Below are positions 34,978 through 45,143 of a stretch of 64,000 bases of DNA, in pieces. Location of the stretch: contig NZ_CP108487.1 in NCBI RefSeq assembly GCF_036226525.1, positions 5,580,001 to 5,644,000 of the forward strand, read 5' to 3'. The position numbers and the translations under genes were made by a program. Position 1 is the first letter of the stretch. Every line of letters begins with the position of its first letter. Origin of the DNA: Kribbella sp. NBC_01245 (GTDB taxonomy: Bacteria; Actinomycetota; Actinomycetes; Propionibacteriales; Kribbellaceae). The notes beneath the pieces are model-generated. The model did no database searches, was not told the DNA's origin, and saw only the letters and a list, made by a program, of their open reading frames with translations.

Positions 34978-35010
34978 GAAAAAGAAAACAAGCGCGCTTG
35001 ATTCTTTTTC
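34978..35010. promoter_or_regulatory. Long palindrome before the Atu-like operon, likely TetR operator
   Basis: A perfect 12-base core CAAGCGCGCTTG (34989-35000) is flanked by GAAAAAGAA and TTCTTTTTC, 47 bases before the first start codon of the operon. The CAAG...CTTG core resembles operators of TetR regulators of acyl-CoA catabolism, and the operon ends in a tetR gene. Confidence 0.75.
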
Positions 35011-35057
35011 GGGGGCGTGCGAGGCTCGGCGGGACGAGCGAGATTGGGAGGCGCTGG

Positions 35058-35900
35058 GTGGTTGAGCTGGATGTCGTGCTGGATGATCTTGCCGCCGAGA
35101 GTGCTGAGTTGGATCGGCTGGTCGCGGCGTTGCCCGCTGCCGACTGGTCGAGGGCGACGCCTGCCGAAGGGTGGACGGTGGCGCATCAGATCGCGCATCT
35201 CGCGTGGACCGATCAGGCGTCGGTACTGGCGGCGACGGATCCCGAGGCGTTCGCCCGGCAACTCCAAACGGCGCTGGACAACCCCAGCGGATTCGTCGAC
35301 GAAGGGGCAGCGGAGGGCGCGGTTTTGCCTCCGGCCGAGCTGCTCCTCGTCTGGCGCGAAGGTCGGGATGAGCTCACGAAGGCACTCCGCGCGGTCCCGC
35401 CGGGCGACAAGGTGGCGTGGTTCGGGCCGCCGATGAGTCCGACCTCGATGGCGACGGCGCGGATCATGGAGACGTGGGCTCATGGGCAAGACGTGTTCGA
35501 GGCTCTTGAGGTCCACCGCACGCCAAGCGAGCGCCTGCGGCACGTGGCCCACCTGGCCGTGCGCACCCGCGACTTCGCTCACCTCTTGAACAACCGCAAA
35601 CCCCCGACCACCGAATTCCGCGTCGAACTCGTAGCGCCCGATCGGACGATCTGGTCCTGGGGTCCGGAGGACGCGACCCAACGCGTGACCGGGACGGCGC
35701 TCGACTTCTGCCTGCTGGCGACTCAGCGCCGCCATCGCGACGACACCGATGTCGAGGCCGTCGGCGCCGACGCGCACGCCTGGCTCGACATCATCCAGGC
35801 CTTCGCCGGCGTCCCGGGCCCCGGCCGCCGCCCCAAAGCCGACCCCACAGCTGGCCCGAAGGCTGGCTCCGAGGCTGATCCCAAGGCTGAGAATGGCTGA
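35058..35900 (+). CDS. TIGR03084/DinB-like metal-binding (maleylpyruvate isomerase-type) protein
   Basis: A 280-residue protein of the DinB-like four-helix family seen with actinobacterial Atu clusters: GWTVAHQIAHLAWTD and METWAHGQDVFEAL contain the histidines that usually bind a metal, and VTGTALDFCLLATQRRHRDD follows. The exact reaction is unknown. The start GTG 35058 follows GGAGG by six bases; longer frames run into element R3. The C-terminal 25 residues are low-complexity PKAD/PKAG repeats. The AtuA start lies inside its last codons. First gene of the operon. Confidence 0.85.
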   Translation: MVELDVVLDDLAAESAELDRLVAALPAADWSRATPAEGWTVAHQIAHLAWTDQASVLAATDPEAFARQLQTALDNPSGFVDEGAAEGAVLPPAELLLVWREGRDELTKALRAVPPGDKVAWFGPPMSPTSMATARIMETWAHGQDVFEALEVHRTPSERLRHVAHLAVRTRDFAHLLNNRKPPTTEFRVELVAPDRTIWSWGPEDATQRVTGTALDFCLLATQRRHRDDTDVEAVGADAHAWLDIIQAFAGVPGPGRRPKADPTAGPKAGSEADPKAENG

Positions 35901-37575
35901 GCTCAGGATCGGCAACGCGTCCGGCTTCTACGGTGACCGTTTCAGCGCCGTAGAAGAGATGCTCACCGACGGCCCACTAGACGTCCTCACCGGCGACTAC
36001 CTGGCCGAGCTCACAATGCTGATCCTCGGCCGCGACCGCCTCAAGGACCCGTCGCTCGGCTACGCCAAGACCTACCTCAAACAACTAGAAACAGGCCTAG
36101 GTCTAGCACTCGACCGCGGAGTAAAACTCGTAAGCAACGCCGGCGGCCTCAACCCATCCGGCCTCGCCGAAGCCATCCACGCCCTAGCCGATCGCCTCGG
36201 CCTAAACCCGAAGATCGCGTACGTCGACGGCGACGACCTCCTGCCGCGTGCCGCCGAGCTCGGCCTAGGCCAACCACTCACCGCCAACGCCTACCTAGGC
36301 GCCTGGGGCATCGCCGACGCCCTGAAATCCGGCGCGGACGTCGTAGTCACCGGCCGCGTAACCGACGCCTCGGTGATAGTCGGACCAGCCGCCGCCCATC
36401 ACGGCTGGAAGCGCGACGACTTCGACACCCTCGCGGGTGCGGTCGTCGCCGGTCACGTCATCGAATGCGGCTGCCAGGCCACCGGCGGCAACTTCGCCTT
36501 CTTCACCGAACTACCCGACCTCACTCACCCCGGCTTCCCGATCGCGGAGATCCACGCGGACGGCAGCAGCGTCATCACCAAACACGACGGTACGGGTGGC
36601 GCTGTCACGGTCGATACCGTCAAGGCCCAACTCCTGTACGAGATCACCGGCGCGCGCTATGCCAGCCCCGACGTGACCGCCCGTCTCGATACCGCCGAGG
36701 TGGTTGCCGACGGCCCCGATCGCGTCCGCATCTCCGGCGTACGCGGCGAGCCGCCACCTCCGACGTACAAGGTATCGCTCAACACAGTTGGCGGTTTCCG
36801 CAACGAAGTCGCGTTCGTGCTGACCGGCCTCGACCTCGACGCAAAGGCGGCCCTGGTCCAGAACCAACTGGTGCCGAAGGCAACCGATGTGACGTGGACC
36901 TTTGCCCGGACCGAGCAGCCGGACGCTTCGACCGAGGAGCAGGCGAGTGCCGTACTGCGCTGCGCGGTGAAGGATCCGGATCCGAAGGTCGTCGGCCGCG
37001 CGTTCTCCAACCAGGCCGTCGAGTTGGCGCTGGCGAGCTACCCGGGCTTCCACCTGACGGCACCACCCGGCGACGCCGCGCCGTACGGCGTTTTCACCGC
37101 CGGGTACGTCGAGGCCGGACTGGTCGAGCACACGGTCGTCCTCGCCGACGGGACCCACAAAAGGATCGAGCCGTCGACCGAAACTCGCGAGCTGACGTCC
37201 GTCGCCGAGCCCGAGCTGCCCGAGCCGTTGCCGTCGACGATGGTTCGCCGCGTGCCGCTCGGCACGATCGCGGGTGCGCGGAGCGGGGACAAGGGTGGCG
37301 ATGCGAACGTCGGCGTCTGGGTCCGTGACGCGACGGCCTGGCGCTGGCTGGCGCACTACCTCACGACCGAAAGACTGAAGGCCTTGTTGCCCGAGGCAAG
37401 CGAGTTGACCGTCACCCGGCACGTGCTGCCGAATCTGTGGGCCGTCAACTTCGTCATCACCGGCATTCTCGGCGAAGGCGTTGCCTCGCAGGCCCGGTTC
37501 GACCCGCAGGCGAAGGCACTCGGCGAGTGGTTGCGCGCGCGCCTCGTCGACGTACCGGAGGTGTTGTTGCCGTGA
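35893..37575 (+). CDS. AtuA-like acyclic terpene utilisation protein
   Basis: A 560-residue protein of the AtuA family (residues about 4-450; GNASGFYGDR, KLVSNAGGLNP, VTGRVTDASVIVGPA) with a C-terminal ferredoxin-fold AtuA-like domain (about 455-555; GARSGDKGGDANVGVW). AtuA is needed for citronellol and geraniol catabolism in pseudomonads; its chemistry is unresolved. The ATG at 35893 overlaps the previous gene and the stop overlaps the dehydrogenase start (GTGA), so the operon is tightly coupled. Confidence 0.92.
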   Translation: MAELRIGNASGFYGDRFSAVEEMLTDGPLDVLTGDYLAELTMLILGRDRLKDPSLGYAKTYLKQLETGLGLALDRGVKLVSNAGGLNPSGLAEAIHALADRLGLNPKIAYVDGDDLLPRAAELGLGQPLTANAYLGAWGIADALKSGADVVVTGRVTDASVIVGPAAAHHGWKRDDFDTLAGAVVAGHVIECGCQATGGNFAFFTELPDLTHPGFPIAEIHADGSSVITKHDGTGGAVTVDTVKAQLLYEITGARYASPDVTARLDTAEVVADGPDRVRISGVRGEPPPPTYKVSLNTVGGFRNEVAFVLTGLDLDAKAALVQNQLVPKATDVTWTFARTEQPDASTEEQASAVLRCAVKDPDPKVVGRAFSNQAVELALASYPGFHLTAPPGDAAPYGVFTAGYVEAGLVEHTVVLADGTHKRIEPSTETRELTSVAEPELPEPLPSTMVRRVPLGTIAGARSGDKGGDANVGVWVRDATAWRWLAHYLTTERLKALLPEASELTVTRHVLPNLWAVNFVITGILGEGVASQARFDPQAKALGEWLRARLVDVPEVLLP

Positions 37576-38687
37576 GCACCGATGAGCGGAAGGCGTTGCG
37601 CGAGACCGTACGACGCTTCATGGCCGCCGAGGTGTTGCCGCACCTCGATGAGTGGGAGCGCGCGGGCGAGCTACCGCGCGAGGTCCATAAGAAGGCGGGC
37701 GCACTCGGCCTACTCGGAGTAGGTTTCGAGGGGGAGCTCGCGGATGCCGTCGCGGTGGTCGAGGAGATGCATTATGCGGGCGGTTCGGGCGGCCTGGTCG
37801 CGTCGTTGCTGACCTGCGGTATCGCCCTCCCGCACATCGTTGCGGCAGGCAACCAGGACCAGATCGACCGCTGGGTGGAACCAACCCTGGCAGGCGAGTT
37901 GATCGGTGCACTGGCCATCACCGAGCCCGACGGCGGTTCCGATGTCGCGTCGATCCGGACGACGGCCGTGCGCGATGGCGATCACTACCTCGTGAACGGC
38001 GCGAAGACGTACATCACTTCGGGTTGTCGCGCGGACTTCGTCACCACGGCCGTGCGGACCGGCGGGCCTGGCGCACACGGGATAAGCCTGCTGGTGATCG
38101 AGCGGGATACGCCCGGGTTCGCCGTATCGCGCAAGCTGGAGAAGATGGGCTGGTTGTGCTCGGACACGGCCGAGCTGTCGTTCACGGACTGCCGGGTGCC
38201 GGTGGCGAACCTGGTCGGCGCCGAAGGCAGCGGATTCGTCCAGCTCGCGCTCAACTTCGTCAGCGAGCGCCTCACCTTGGCCGTGCAGGCGTACGCCGGT
38301 GCGCAGCGCGCGCTCGACCTGACCGTCGAGTGGTGCCGAATGCGGGAGACGTTCGGCCGGCCGTTGATCTCGCGCCAGACCGTGCAGCACACGCTGACCG
38401 AGATGGCCCGGCGGATCGACGTGGCCCGCGTCTACGTGCACGACGTCGTACGTCGTGCGCAGGCGGGTGAGGACGTCATCGCCCAAGTCTGTTTCGCGAA
38501 GAACACCGCGGTCGAGGCCGGTCAATGGGTCACCGACCAGGCGTTGCAACTGCACGGCGGCCTCGGGTACATGCGCGAGGCCGAGGTCGAACGGCAGTAC
38601 CGCGACCAGAAGATCCTCGCCATCGGCGGCGGGACCACCGAGATCATGACCGGCCTAGCCGCCAAACGACTGGGGTACACCGCATGA
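37572..38687 (+). CDS. Acyl-CoA dehydrogenase
   Basis: A 371-residue FAD enzyme that makes the alpha,beta double bond in acyl-Co[20 protein letters not shown] is the substrate/FAD segment, [16 protein letters not shown] and the C-terminal [20 protein letters not shown] are family signatures. In an Atu/Liu-type operon it would oxidise citronellyl-, isovaleryl- or similar branched acyl-CoA before carboxylation; which one is not decided by sequence alone. GTG start overlaps the AtuA stop; the stop overlaps the carboxylase start by ATGA. Confidence 0.93.
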   Translation: MSTDERKALRETVRRFMAAEVLPHLDEWERAGELPREVHKKAGALGLLGVGFEGELADAVAVVEEMHYAGGSGGLVASLLTCGIALPHIVAAGNQDQIDRWVEPTLAGELIGALAITEPDGGSDVASIRTTAVRDGDHYLVNGAKTYITSGCRADFVTTAVRTGGPGAHGISLLVIERDTPGFAVSRKLEKMGWLCSDTAELSFTDCRVPVANLVGAEGSGFVQLALNFVSERLTLAVQAYAGAQRALDLTVEWCRMRETFGRPLISRQTVQHTLTEMARRIDVARVYVHDVVRRAQAGEDVIAQVCFAKNTAVEAGQWVTDQALQLHGGLGYMREAEVERQYRDQKILAIGGGTTEIMTGLAAKRLGYTA

Positions 38688-40258
38688 CCGCGCTTGAGAA
38701 CCGAACCGCGATGCTCGAGAAGCTGGACGCGCTCGAGGTCGAGCATGCGAAGGCGCTCGCCGGGGGTGGCGAGAAGTACGTCGAGCGGCATCACCGGCGT
38801 GGGAAGCTCCTGGCCCGCGAGCGGATCGAGCTGTTGCTGGATCCGGATTCGCCTTTTCTGGAGTTGTCGCCGTTGGCCGGCTGGGGTTCGGACTTCACCG
38901 TCGGCGCCTCGCTGGTGACGGGGATCGGCGTCGTCGAGGGTGTCGAGTGCCTGATCACGGCGAACGATCCAACGGTCAAGGGCGGTGCGAGCAATCCGTG
39001 GACGCTGCGCAAGGCGTTGCGCGCCGACGAGATCGCCCGGCAGAACCGGCTTCCCGTCATCAGTCTGGTCGAATCGGGTGGCGCGGATCTGCCTACGCAG
39101 AAGGAGATCTTCATCCCGGGCGGTGCGATGTTCCGCAACCTGACCCGGTTGTCCGCGGAGGGCATTCCGACGATCGCGCTGGTCTTCGGCAACTCGACGG
39201 CCGGTGGCGCGTACATCCCCGGCATGAGCGATCACGTCGTGATGGTCGACGGTGGCGCGAAGGTCTTCCTCGCCGGACCGCCGCTGGTGAAGATGGCGAC
39301 GGGCGAGGACGCGGATGACGAGTCACTCGGCGGCGGCTCGATGCACGCACGGACGTCGGGTCTGGCCGACTACCTGGCCGTTGACGAGGTGGACGCGATC
39401 CGCCTCGGCCGGCAGATCGTCTCGCGGCTGAACTGGAAGAAGCTCGGCCCGGCACCGGCAGCGTCGTACGACGAGCCGTTGTTCGATGCCGACGAGTTGC
39501 TCGGGATCGTGCCGGGTGATCTCAAGATCCCGTTCGACCCGCGAGACGTGATCGCCCGGGTGGTGGACGGTTCGTCGTTTGACGAGTTCAAGCCGCTCTA
39601 TGGCTCGAGTCTCGCGACCGGTTGGGCCTCGCTGCACGGTTATCCCGTCGGCATCCTCGCGAATACGCGTGGCGTGTTGTTCAGCGCGGAGGCGCAGAAG
39701 GCGGCGCAGTTCATCCAGTTGGCCAACCAGGCGAACACGCCGTTGATCTTCCTGCACAACACCACCGGCTACATGGTCGGCCAGGAGTACGAACAGGGCG
39801 GCATCATCAAGCACGGCGCCCAGATGATCAACGCCGTCTCGAACTCGAAGGTCCCGCACATCTCGATCCTGATGGGCGCGTCGTACGGCGCGGGGCATTA
39901 CGGCATGTGCGGGCGTGCGTTCGACCCGCGTTTCCTGTTCGCCTGGCCGTCCGCGAAATCGGCCGTGATGGGTCCGCAGCAGCTCGCGGGGGTGCTCTCG
40001 ATCGTCGCCCGCGCCGCCGCGGCCGCGAAGAACCAGCCGTACGACGAAGACGGTGATGCCGCCATGCGGGCCTATGTGGAAGGCCAGATCGAGGCGGAAT
40101 CGCTGCCGATGTTCCTGTCCGGCCGGCTGTACGACGACGGGGTGATCGATCCGCGCGACACCCGGACCGTGCTCGGGTTGTGCCTGTCCGCCATCCATTC
40201 GGCTCCGGTCGAGGGAACCCGATTCGACGGCGCCAACTTCGGCGTCTTCCGGATGTGA
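38684..40258 (+). CDS. Acyl-CoA carboxylase beta subunit (methylcrotonyl/geranoyl-CoA type)
   Basis: A 524-residue carboxyltransferase: N- and C-lobe crotonase folds with [59 protein letters not shown] split over the two lobes, and [21 protein letters not shown]. The family moves CO2 from biotin to an unsaturated or branched acyl-CoA; operon context suggests 3-methylcrotonyl-, geranoyl- or a related CoA ester. The biotin carboxylase subunit follows six bases later. Confidence 0.93.
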   Translation: MTALENRTAMLEKLDALEVEHAKALAGGGEKYVERHHRRGKLLARERIELLLDPDSPFLELSPLAGWGSDFTVGASLVTGIGVVEGVECLITANDPTVKGGASNPWTLRKALRADEIARQNRLPVISLVESGGADLPTQKEIFIPGGAMFRNLTRLSAEGIPTIALVFGNSTAGGAYIPGMSDHVVMVDGGAKVFLAGPPLVKMATGEDADDESLGGGSMHARTSGLADYLAVDEVDAIRLGRQIVSRLNWKKLGPAPAASYDEPLFDADELLGIVPGDLKIPFDPRDVIARVVDGSSFDEFKPLYGSSLATGWASLHGYPVGILANTRGVLFSAEAQKAAQFIQLANQANTPLIFLHNTTGYMVGQEYEQGGIIKHGAQMINAVSNSKVPHISILMGASYGAGHYGMCGRAFDPRFLFAWPSAKSAVMGPQQLAGVLSIVARAAAAAKNQPYDEDGDAAMRAYVEGQIEAESLPMFLSGRLYDDGVIDPRDTRTVLGLCLSAIHSAPVEGTRFDGANFGVFRM

Positions 40259-40263
40259 GGGCG

Positions 40264-42411
40264 ATGATCACGTCAGTATTGGTCGCCAATCGCGGCGAGA
40301 TCGCGCGCCGGATCTTCCGGACGGCTCGGGAGCTTGGGTTGGAGTGTGTCGCGGTCTATTCGACGGCTGACGCGGCGTCTCCGCATGTATTCGAGGCCGA
40401 CGCGGCTGTGCATCTGGCGGGCAATTCGCCTAGTGAGACGTATTTGCGTGGCGAGTTGTTGATCGAGGCGGCGCGAAAGACCGGGGCAGATGCGATTCAC
40501 CCGGGGTATGGGTTTCTGTCGGAGAACGCGGAGTTCGCGCGGGCGGTGATCGAGGCCGGGTTGACGTGGATCGGGCCGACGCCTGAGTCGATCGAGTCGA
40601 TGGGGTCGAAGGTCGAGTCCAAGAAGTTGATGGCGGCCGCGGGGGTGCCGGTTCTGGCTGAGTTGTCTGAGGTTGGTGCGGACGATTTGCCGGTGTTGGT
40701 GAAGGCGTCGGCGGGTGGTGGTGGTCGCGGGATGCGGGTGGTTCGGCGGCTGGAGGATCTTGCGTCCGAGCTCGAGGCCGCTGAGGCGGAGGCGTTGTCG
40801 GCCTTTGGGGATGGGACGGTGTTTTGCGAGCCGTATCTCGCTACTGGGCGGCATATCGAGGTTCAGGTTCTTGCTGATTCGTACGGCACGGTGTGGGCTG
40901 TTGGTGAGCGTGAGTGCTCGATCCAGCGTCGGCATCAGAAGGTGGTGGAGGAGGCTCCTTCGCCGTTGGTCTCGCGGTTGCCGGCTATGCGGTCTGCGCT
41001 GTTCGATGCGGCGCAGAAGGCGGCTGCTGCGATCGGGTATGTGGGTGCGGGGACGGTTGAGTTCCTCGCGGATGATGACGGCCGGTTCTTCTTTTTGGAG
41101 ATGAACACGCGGCTGCAGGTCGAGCACCCCGTTACTGAGCTCACGACCGGTCTCGATCTCGTCGCCCTCCAGCTCTCCATCGCCGACGGCGCCGCGCTGC
41201 CGCCCGAACCGCCGTTGGCGACGGGCCACGCAATCGAGGTCCGGCTGTACGCCGAGGACCCGGCCAACGACTGGCAACCCCAAAGCGGGGTGCTCCACCG
41301 CTTCCGCCTTGCCGCCGCGGACTTGGCGAGGAACCGCCTCCCCGACTTGGCGACGAACCGCCCCCCGGACTTGGCGACGAGTGGACGCGTTTTGCGCCCC
41401 AACGTTGACACGCCAGACCAGATCTCAGGGGATATCCCGGACCGGGAAGGGGCGCAAAACGCGTCCACTCGTCGCCAAGTCCTCCCCCAGTCCACTGGTC
41501 GCCAAGTCCAATCAACTGGTCGCCAAGTCCTTCCCCAGCCCGTTGTCCGGGTCGATTCAGGAGTGGTGGACGGGTCGGTGGTGTCCGTGTATTACGACCC
41601 GATGTTGGCGAAGGTGATCTGTTGGGCGCCCGACCGCGATACGGCCGCCCGGCGCTTATCGGCCGAGTTGGCGCGAGCCGAGATCCACGGGGTGACCACC
41701 AACCGGGATCTACTAGTGCGGATCCTTCGGCATCCCGCCTTCCTCGCAGGCGATACCGACACCGCCTTCTTCGATCGGCACGGACTCGCCACCCTCGCGG
41801 AACCGCTCGCGGACAAGGACACCGAGGAGCTCTCCGCCTTGGCCGCGGCACTGGCCGACGCGGCGGCACGTCGTACAACCGCGAAGGTGCAAGGCCGCCT
41901 GCCCAGTGGTTGGCGCAATCTCCCGTCGGCGCCGCAGCGAAAGACGTACACAACCGTCAACGGCACACACGAAGTCGCGTATCGCTTCGGGCGGGACGGG
42001 CTGATCGGTGATCGGAAACTCCTCAGCTGTACGGCGAACGAGGTCGTGCTGGAGGTGGACGGCGTACGACGCGCATTCCGCGTCGCGGCGTACCCGGGCG
42101 TGGTGTGCGTTGACTCGTCGCTCGGATCGGTCGCGTTGACGCCGGTCGAGCGGTTCCCGGATCCGACGGCCCAGGTGGCGGCCGGTTCGTTGCTCGCGCC
42201 GATGCCGGGAACGGTCGTGCGGGTCGCGGTCGCCGTCGGGGACAAGGTCGCGCAAGGACAACCGCTGCTCTGGCTCGAGGCGATGAAGATGGAGCACACC
42301 ATTTCCGCCCCGGCCGATGGCGTTGTCACCGAATTGGATGTAGAACCAGGCCGGCAGGTCGAGGTCGGCGCCGTACTCGCAGTGGTCCAAGTACCGGAGG
42401 AATCAGCATGA
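40264..42411 (+). CDS. Acyl-CoA carboxylase alpha subunit (biotin carboxylase + BCCP) with in-frame palindromic insertion
   Basis: A 715-residue subunit: biotin carboxylase N-domain (1-115), ATP-grasp (115-330, KASAGGGGRGMRVV, LEMNTRLQVEHPVTE), C-domain, and a C-terminal BCCP with the biotinylated lysine in EAMKMEH. The C-domain is interrupted. Between VLHRFRL and VRVDSGV, normally joined by a few residues, lie about 70-78 extra residues (about 352-427) with repeated DLAT and GRQVLPQ motifs. They are encoded by a nested inverted repeat centred on 41367-41482. The frame is intact, so the enzyme is probably functional with an exposed loop. Confidence 0.92.
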   Translation: MITSVLVANRGEIARRIFRTARELGLECVAVYSTADAASPHVFEADAAVHLAGNSPSETYLRGELLIEAARKTGADAIHPGYGFLSENAEFARAVIEAGLTWIGPTPESIESMGSKVESKKLMAAAGVPVLAELSEVGADDLPVLVKASAGGGGRGMRVVRRLEDLASELEAAEAEALSAFGDGTVFCEPYLATGRHIEVQVLADSYGTVWAVGERECSIQRRHQKVVEEAPSPLVSRLPAMRSALFDAAQKAAAAIGYVGAGTVEFLADDDGRFFFLEMNTRLQVEHPVTELTTGLDLVALQLSIADGAALPPEPPLATGHAIEVRLYAEDPANDWQPQSGVLHRFRLAAADLARNRLPDLATNRPPDLATSGRVLRPNVDTPDQISGDIPDREGAQNASTRRQVLPQSTGRQVQSTGRQVLPQPVVRVDSGVVDGSVVSVYYDPMLAKVICWAPDRDTAARRLSAELARAEIHGVTTNRDLLVRILRHPAFLAGDTDTAFFDRHGLATLAEPLADKDTEELSALAAALADAAARRTTAKVQGRLPSGWRNLPSAPQRKTYTTVNGTHEVAYRFGRDGLIGDRKLLSCTANEVVLEVDGVRRAFRVAAYPGVVCVDSSLGSVALTPVERFPDPTAQVAAGSLLAPMPGTVVRVAVAVGDKVAQGQPLLWLEAMKMEHTISAPADGVVTELDVEPGRQVEVGAVLAVVQVPEESA
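41367..41482. repeat. 34-bp perfect inverted repeat inside the biotin carboxylase gene (copy A3)
   Basis: Arms 41367-41400 and 41449-41482 are perfect 34-base reverse complements with a 48-base spacer; they contain TGGACGCGTTTTGCGCCCC and its complement. Two more GACTTGGCGA(C/G)GAACCGCC units lie to the left (from about 41316) and two CTGGTCGCCAAGTCC units to the right (to about 41540), so the insertion is a nested palindrome of about 225 bases. Confidence 0.93.
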
Positions 42412-43565
42412 GCTTCGTCGAGACCGAGGAACGGCGGGCGCTGCGGGCGGCCGTGAGCGAATTGGGCCGCAAGTACGGCTATGCCTATTTCAACGAGAAG
42501 GCGCGTTCGGGTGGGCAGACCACCGAGCTGTGGCTGGAGGCGGGCAAACTCGGCTACCTCGGGGTCAATCTGCCCGAGGAGTACGGCGGTGGGGGCGGCG
42601 GAATGGCCGACCTGTCGATCGTGCTGGAGGAGCTCGGTGCCGCGGGCTGTCCGTTACTGATGATGGTCGTCTCGCCCGCGATCTGCGGCACGGTCATCGC
42701 GCGGTTCGGCACCGACGGCCAGAAGCAGCAGTGGCTGCCCAGGCTGGCCGACGGCTCGACCACGATGGCGTTCGCGATCACCGAGCCCGATGCCGGGTCG
42801 AACTCGCACAACATCACCACCACGGCACGACGTACGGACTCGGGCTGGTCGTTGTCCGGGCGCAAGGTCTACATCTCGGGTCTCGACGTGGCGAAGGCGG
42901 TGCTGGTCGTCGGCCGCACCGAGGACGCTCGCACTGGGCGGTTGAAGCCCGCGCTGTTCGTCGTACCGACCGATGCTCCCGGCGTCGAGTTCCGGCAGAT
43001 CGAGATGGACCTGATCAGCCCGGACAAGCAGTTCGCGCTCTTCCTGGACGATGTCGCGTTGCCGCCCGAGGCGCTGATCGGTTCGGAGGATGCGGGCCTG
43101 ATGCAACTATTCGCCGGGCTCAACCCCGAGCGGGTGATGGCCTCCGCGTTCGCGATCGGGATCGGGCGGCATGCGCTCGACAAAGCCGTTGCCTATGTCA
43201 AGGAACGCGAGGTGTGGGGCAAGCCGATCGGCAGCCACCAGGGCCTCGCGCATCCCTTGGCCCAGTGCAAGATCGAGCTCGAACTGGCTCGTCTGATGAT
43301 GCAGAAGGCCGCCGCCTTGTACGACGCGGGCGATGACGTCGGCGCGGGTGAAGCCGCGAACATGGCCAAGTACGCCGCGGGCGAGGCGACCATGCGCGCG
43401 ACCGACCAGGCCGTGCAGTCACTCGGCGGCAACGGGATGACGGTCGAGTACGGCGTGGCCTCACTGGTGGCGGCCGCGAGGGCCAGCCGGATCGCGCCGG
43501 TGAGCCGCGAGATGATCCTCAGTTTTGTCGCCCAGCACAGCCTTGGTCTGCCGAAGTCCTACTGA
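42408..43565 (+). CDS. Acyl-CoA dehydrogenase, second paralogue
   Basis: A 385-residue FAD acyl-CoA dehydrogenase with AFAITEPDAGSNSHNITTTA and the C-terminal AVQSLGGNGMTVEYGV. It differs clearly from the paralogue at 37572, which suggests different acyl-CoA substrates at successive steps. The start overlaps the biotin carboxylase stop by ATGA. Confidence 0.92.
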   Translation: MSFVETEERRALRAAVSELGRKYGYAYFNEKARSGGQTTELWLEAGKLGYLGVNLPEEYGGGGGGMADLSIVLEELGAAGCPLLMMVVSPAICGTVIARFGTDGQKQQWLPRLADGSTTMAFAITEPDAGSNSHNITTTARRTDSGWSLSGRKVYISGLDVAKAVLVVGRTEDARTGRLKPALFVVPTDAPGVEFRQIEMDLISPDKQFALFLDDVALPPEALIGSEDAGLMQLFAGLNPERVMASAFAIGIGRHALDKAVAYVKEREVWGKPIGSHQGLAHPLAQCKIELELARLMMQKAAALYDAGDDVGAGEAANMAKYAAGEATMRATDQAVQSLGGNGMTVEYGVASLVAAARASRIAPVSREMILSFVAQHSLGLPKSY

Positions 43566-43586
43566 GTCTTCTTGGAGGATCCGCCG

Positions 43587-45143
43587 ATGGTCATTCGTAG
43601 TGAGTTCCCCGATGTCGAGGTTCTCGATGTGCCGATCCACGACGCGGTGCTCGGCCGTGCCGCGGAGTACGGCGATCGGCCGGCGCTGGTCGACGGGGTT
43701 ACCGGCAAGGAGATCACGTACAACCAGCTCGACGCGATGAGTCGCCGGATGGCCGCGGCCTTCGCGGAACTCGGCGTCCGGCACGGCGACACGATCGCGC
43801 TCTACAGCCCGAACACGATCCTCTACCCGGTCGTGTTCTACGGCGCCACGCGCGCGGGCGCCACCGTGACAACGGTCAACGCGCTCTATAACGCATCAGA
43901 GTTGGCGAAACAGCTGAACGACTCGGGCGCACGCTTCCTCGTCACCGTCTCGGTATTCCTGCCGGTCGCCACCGCGGCCATCGCGGGCACGGCCGTGGAG
44001 GAGATCTTCGTCTGCGACCAGGCCGAGGGCTTCCGCTCGGTGATGGAACTGCTCGCCACCAATGCACCCGAGCCCGTCGTGGAGATCGACCCGGCGAACG
44101 ATGTCGCCGTACTGCCGTATTCCAGTGGCACCACGGGCGCGGCCAAAGGCGTGATGCTGACGCACCGCAATATCGGCACGAATATCGTCCAGGCCGAGGT
44201 GACGATCAACGTCGCGCCGGAGGAGCGGATCATCGCGATCCTCCCGTTCTTCCACATCTACGGTCTGACCGTGTTGATGAACCTGCCGCTGCGGCTCGGC
44301 GCGACTGTCGTGGTGTTGCCGAAGTTCGACCTGCAGCAGTTCCTCACCGTGTTGGCCGAGCAGAGGATCACGCGAGCCTTCGTCGCGCCACCCGTCGTGC
44401 TGGCGTTGGCGAAGCACCCCGCGGTGGATGCGGTCGACCTGTCGGCGCTCAAGTACGTGACTTGCGCGGCGGCACCACTCGATGGCGCGCTGGCCGAGGC
44501 GTGCGCGAAACGGCTCGGCCTGCACGCTGTACTCCAGGCTTATGGCATGACCGAGTTGTCGCCGGGCACGCACGCCGTACCGCAGGACGATATCGATCCA
44601 CCAGCCGGTGCCGTGGGCAAGCTTTTCCCGTCCACCGAGATGCGACTGGTAGATGCCGAGGGCAACGATGCCGAGACCGGTGAGATCTGGATCCGCGGCC
44701 CGCAAGTGATGAAGGGATACCTCGGTCGTCCGGCGGAGACCGAGGCGACGATCCACCGGGACGGCTGGTTGCACACCGGCGATATCGGTCGCGTGGACGA
44801 GCGGGGCTATCTGTACGTGGTCGATCGGTTGAAGGAGCTGATCAAGTACCACGGCTACCAGGTGCCGCCGGCCGAGCTCGAGGCCGTGTTGCTCACGGAT
44901 GACCGGATCGCCGACGCGGCCGTGATCGGTGTCAGCGATGCGGACGGACACGAGGTGCCGAAGGCCTTCGTGGTGCCGATGCCGGGCATCACGCTGACCG
45001 AGGACGACGTGATCGCGTACGTCGCGGAACGCGTCGCGCCGTACAAGAAGGTCCGCCGGGTCGAGTTCATCGAGGTGGTGCCGAAGGCGGCGTCGGGCAA
45101 GATCCTGCGCCGCGAACTACGAGCCCGGGAGGCCCGCGCATGA
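43587..45143 (+). CDS. AMP-dependent acyl-CoA synthetase (4-coumarate--CoA ligase-like)
   Basis: A 518-residue adenylate-forming ligase. LPYSSGTTGAAKGVMLTH is the phosphate-binding loop, QAYGMTELSP motif A4, WLHTGDIGRVDERGYLYVVDR motif A7-A8 and KAASGKILRREL the catalytic lysine motif. It would activate the acid (a terpenoid, branched-chain or aromatic acid) to its CoA ester at the head of the pathway. ATG 43587 is preferred because GGAGG lies eight bases upstream. The stop overlaps the SDR start. Confidence 0.93.
   Translation: MVIRSEFPDVEVLDVPIHDAVLGRAAEYGDRPALVDGVTGKEITYNQLDAMSRRMAAAFAELGVRHGDTIALYSPNTILYPVVFYGATRAGATVTTVNALYNASELAKQLNDSGARFLVTVSVFLPVATAAIAGTAVEEIFVCDQAEGFRSVMELLATNAPEPVVEIDPANDVAVLPYSSGTTGAAKGVMLTHRNIGTNIVQAEVTINVAPEERIIAILPFFHIYGLTVLMNLPLRLGATVVVLPKFDLQQFLTVLAEQRITRAFVAPPVVLALAKHPAVDAVDLSALKYVTCAAAPLDGALAEACAKRLGLHAVLQAYGMTELSPGTHAVPQDDIDPPAGAVGKLFPSTEMRLVDAEGNDAETGEIWIRGPQVMKGYLGRPAETEATIHRDGWLHTGDIGRVDERGYLYVVDRLKELIKYHGYQVPPAELEAVLLTDDRIADAAVIGVSDADGHEVPKAFVVPMPGITLTEDDVIAYVAERVAPYKKVRRVEFIEVVPKAASGKILRRELRAREARA

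Noticed and set aside
38522-39235. Minus-strand frame at the junction of the dehydrogenase and carboxylase genes
   Set aside because: Antisense shadow of two overlapping, well-supported operon genes.
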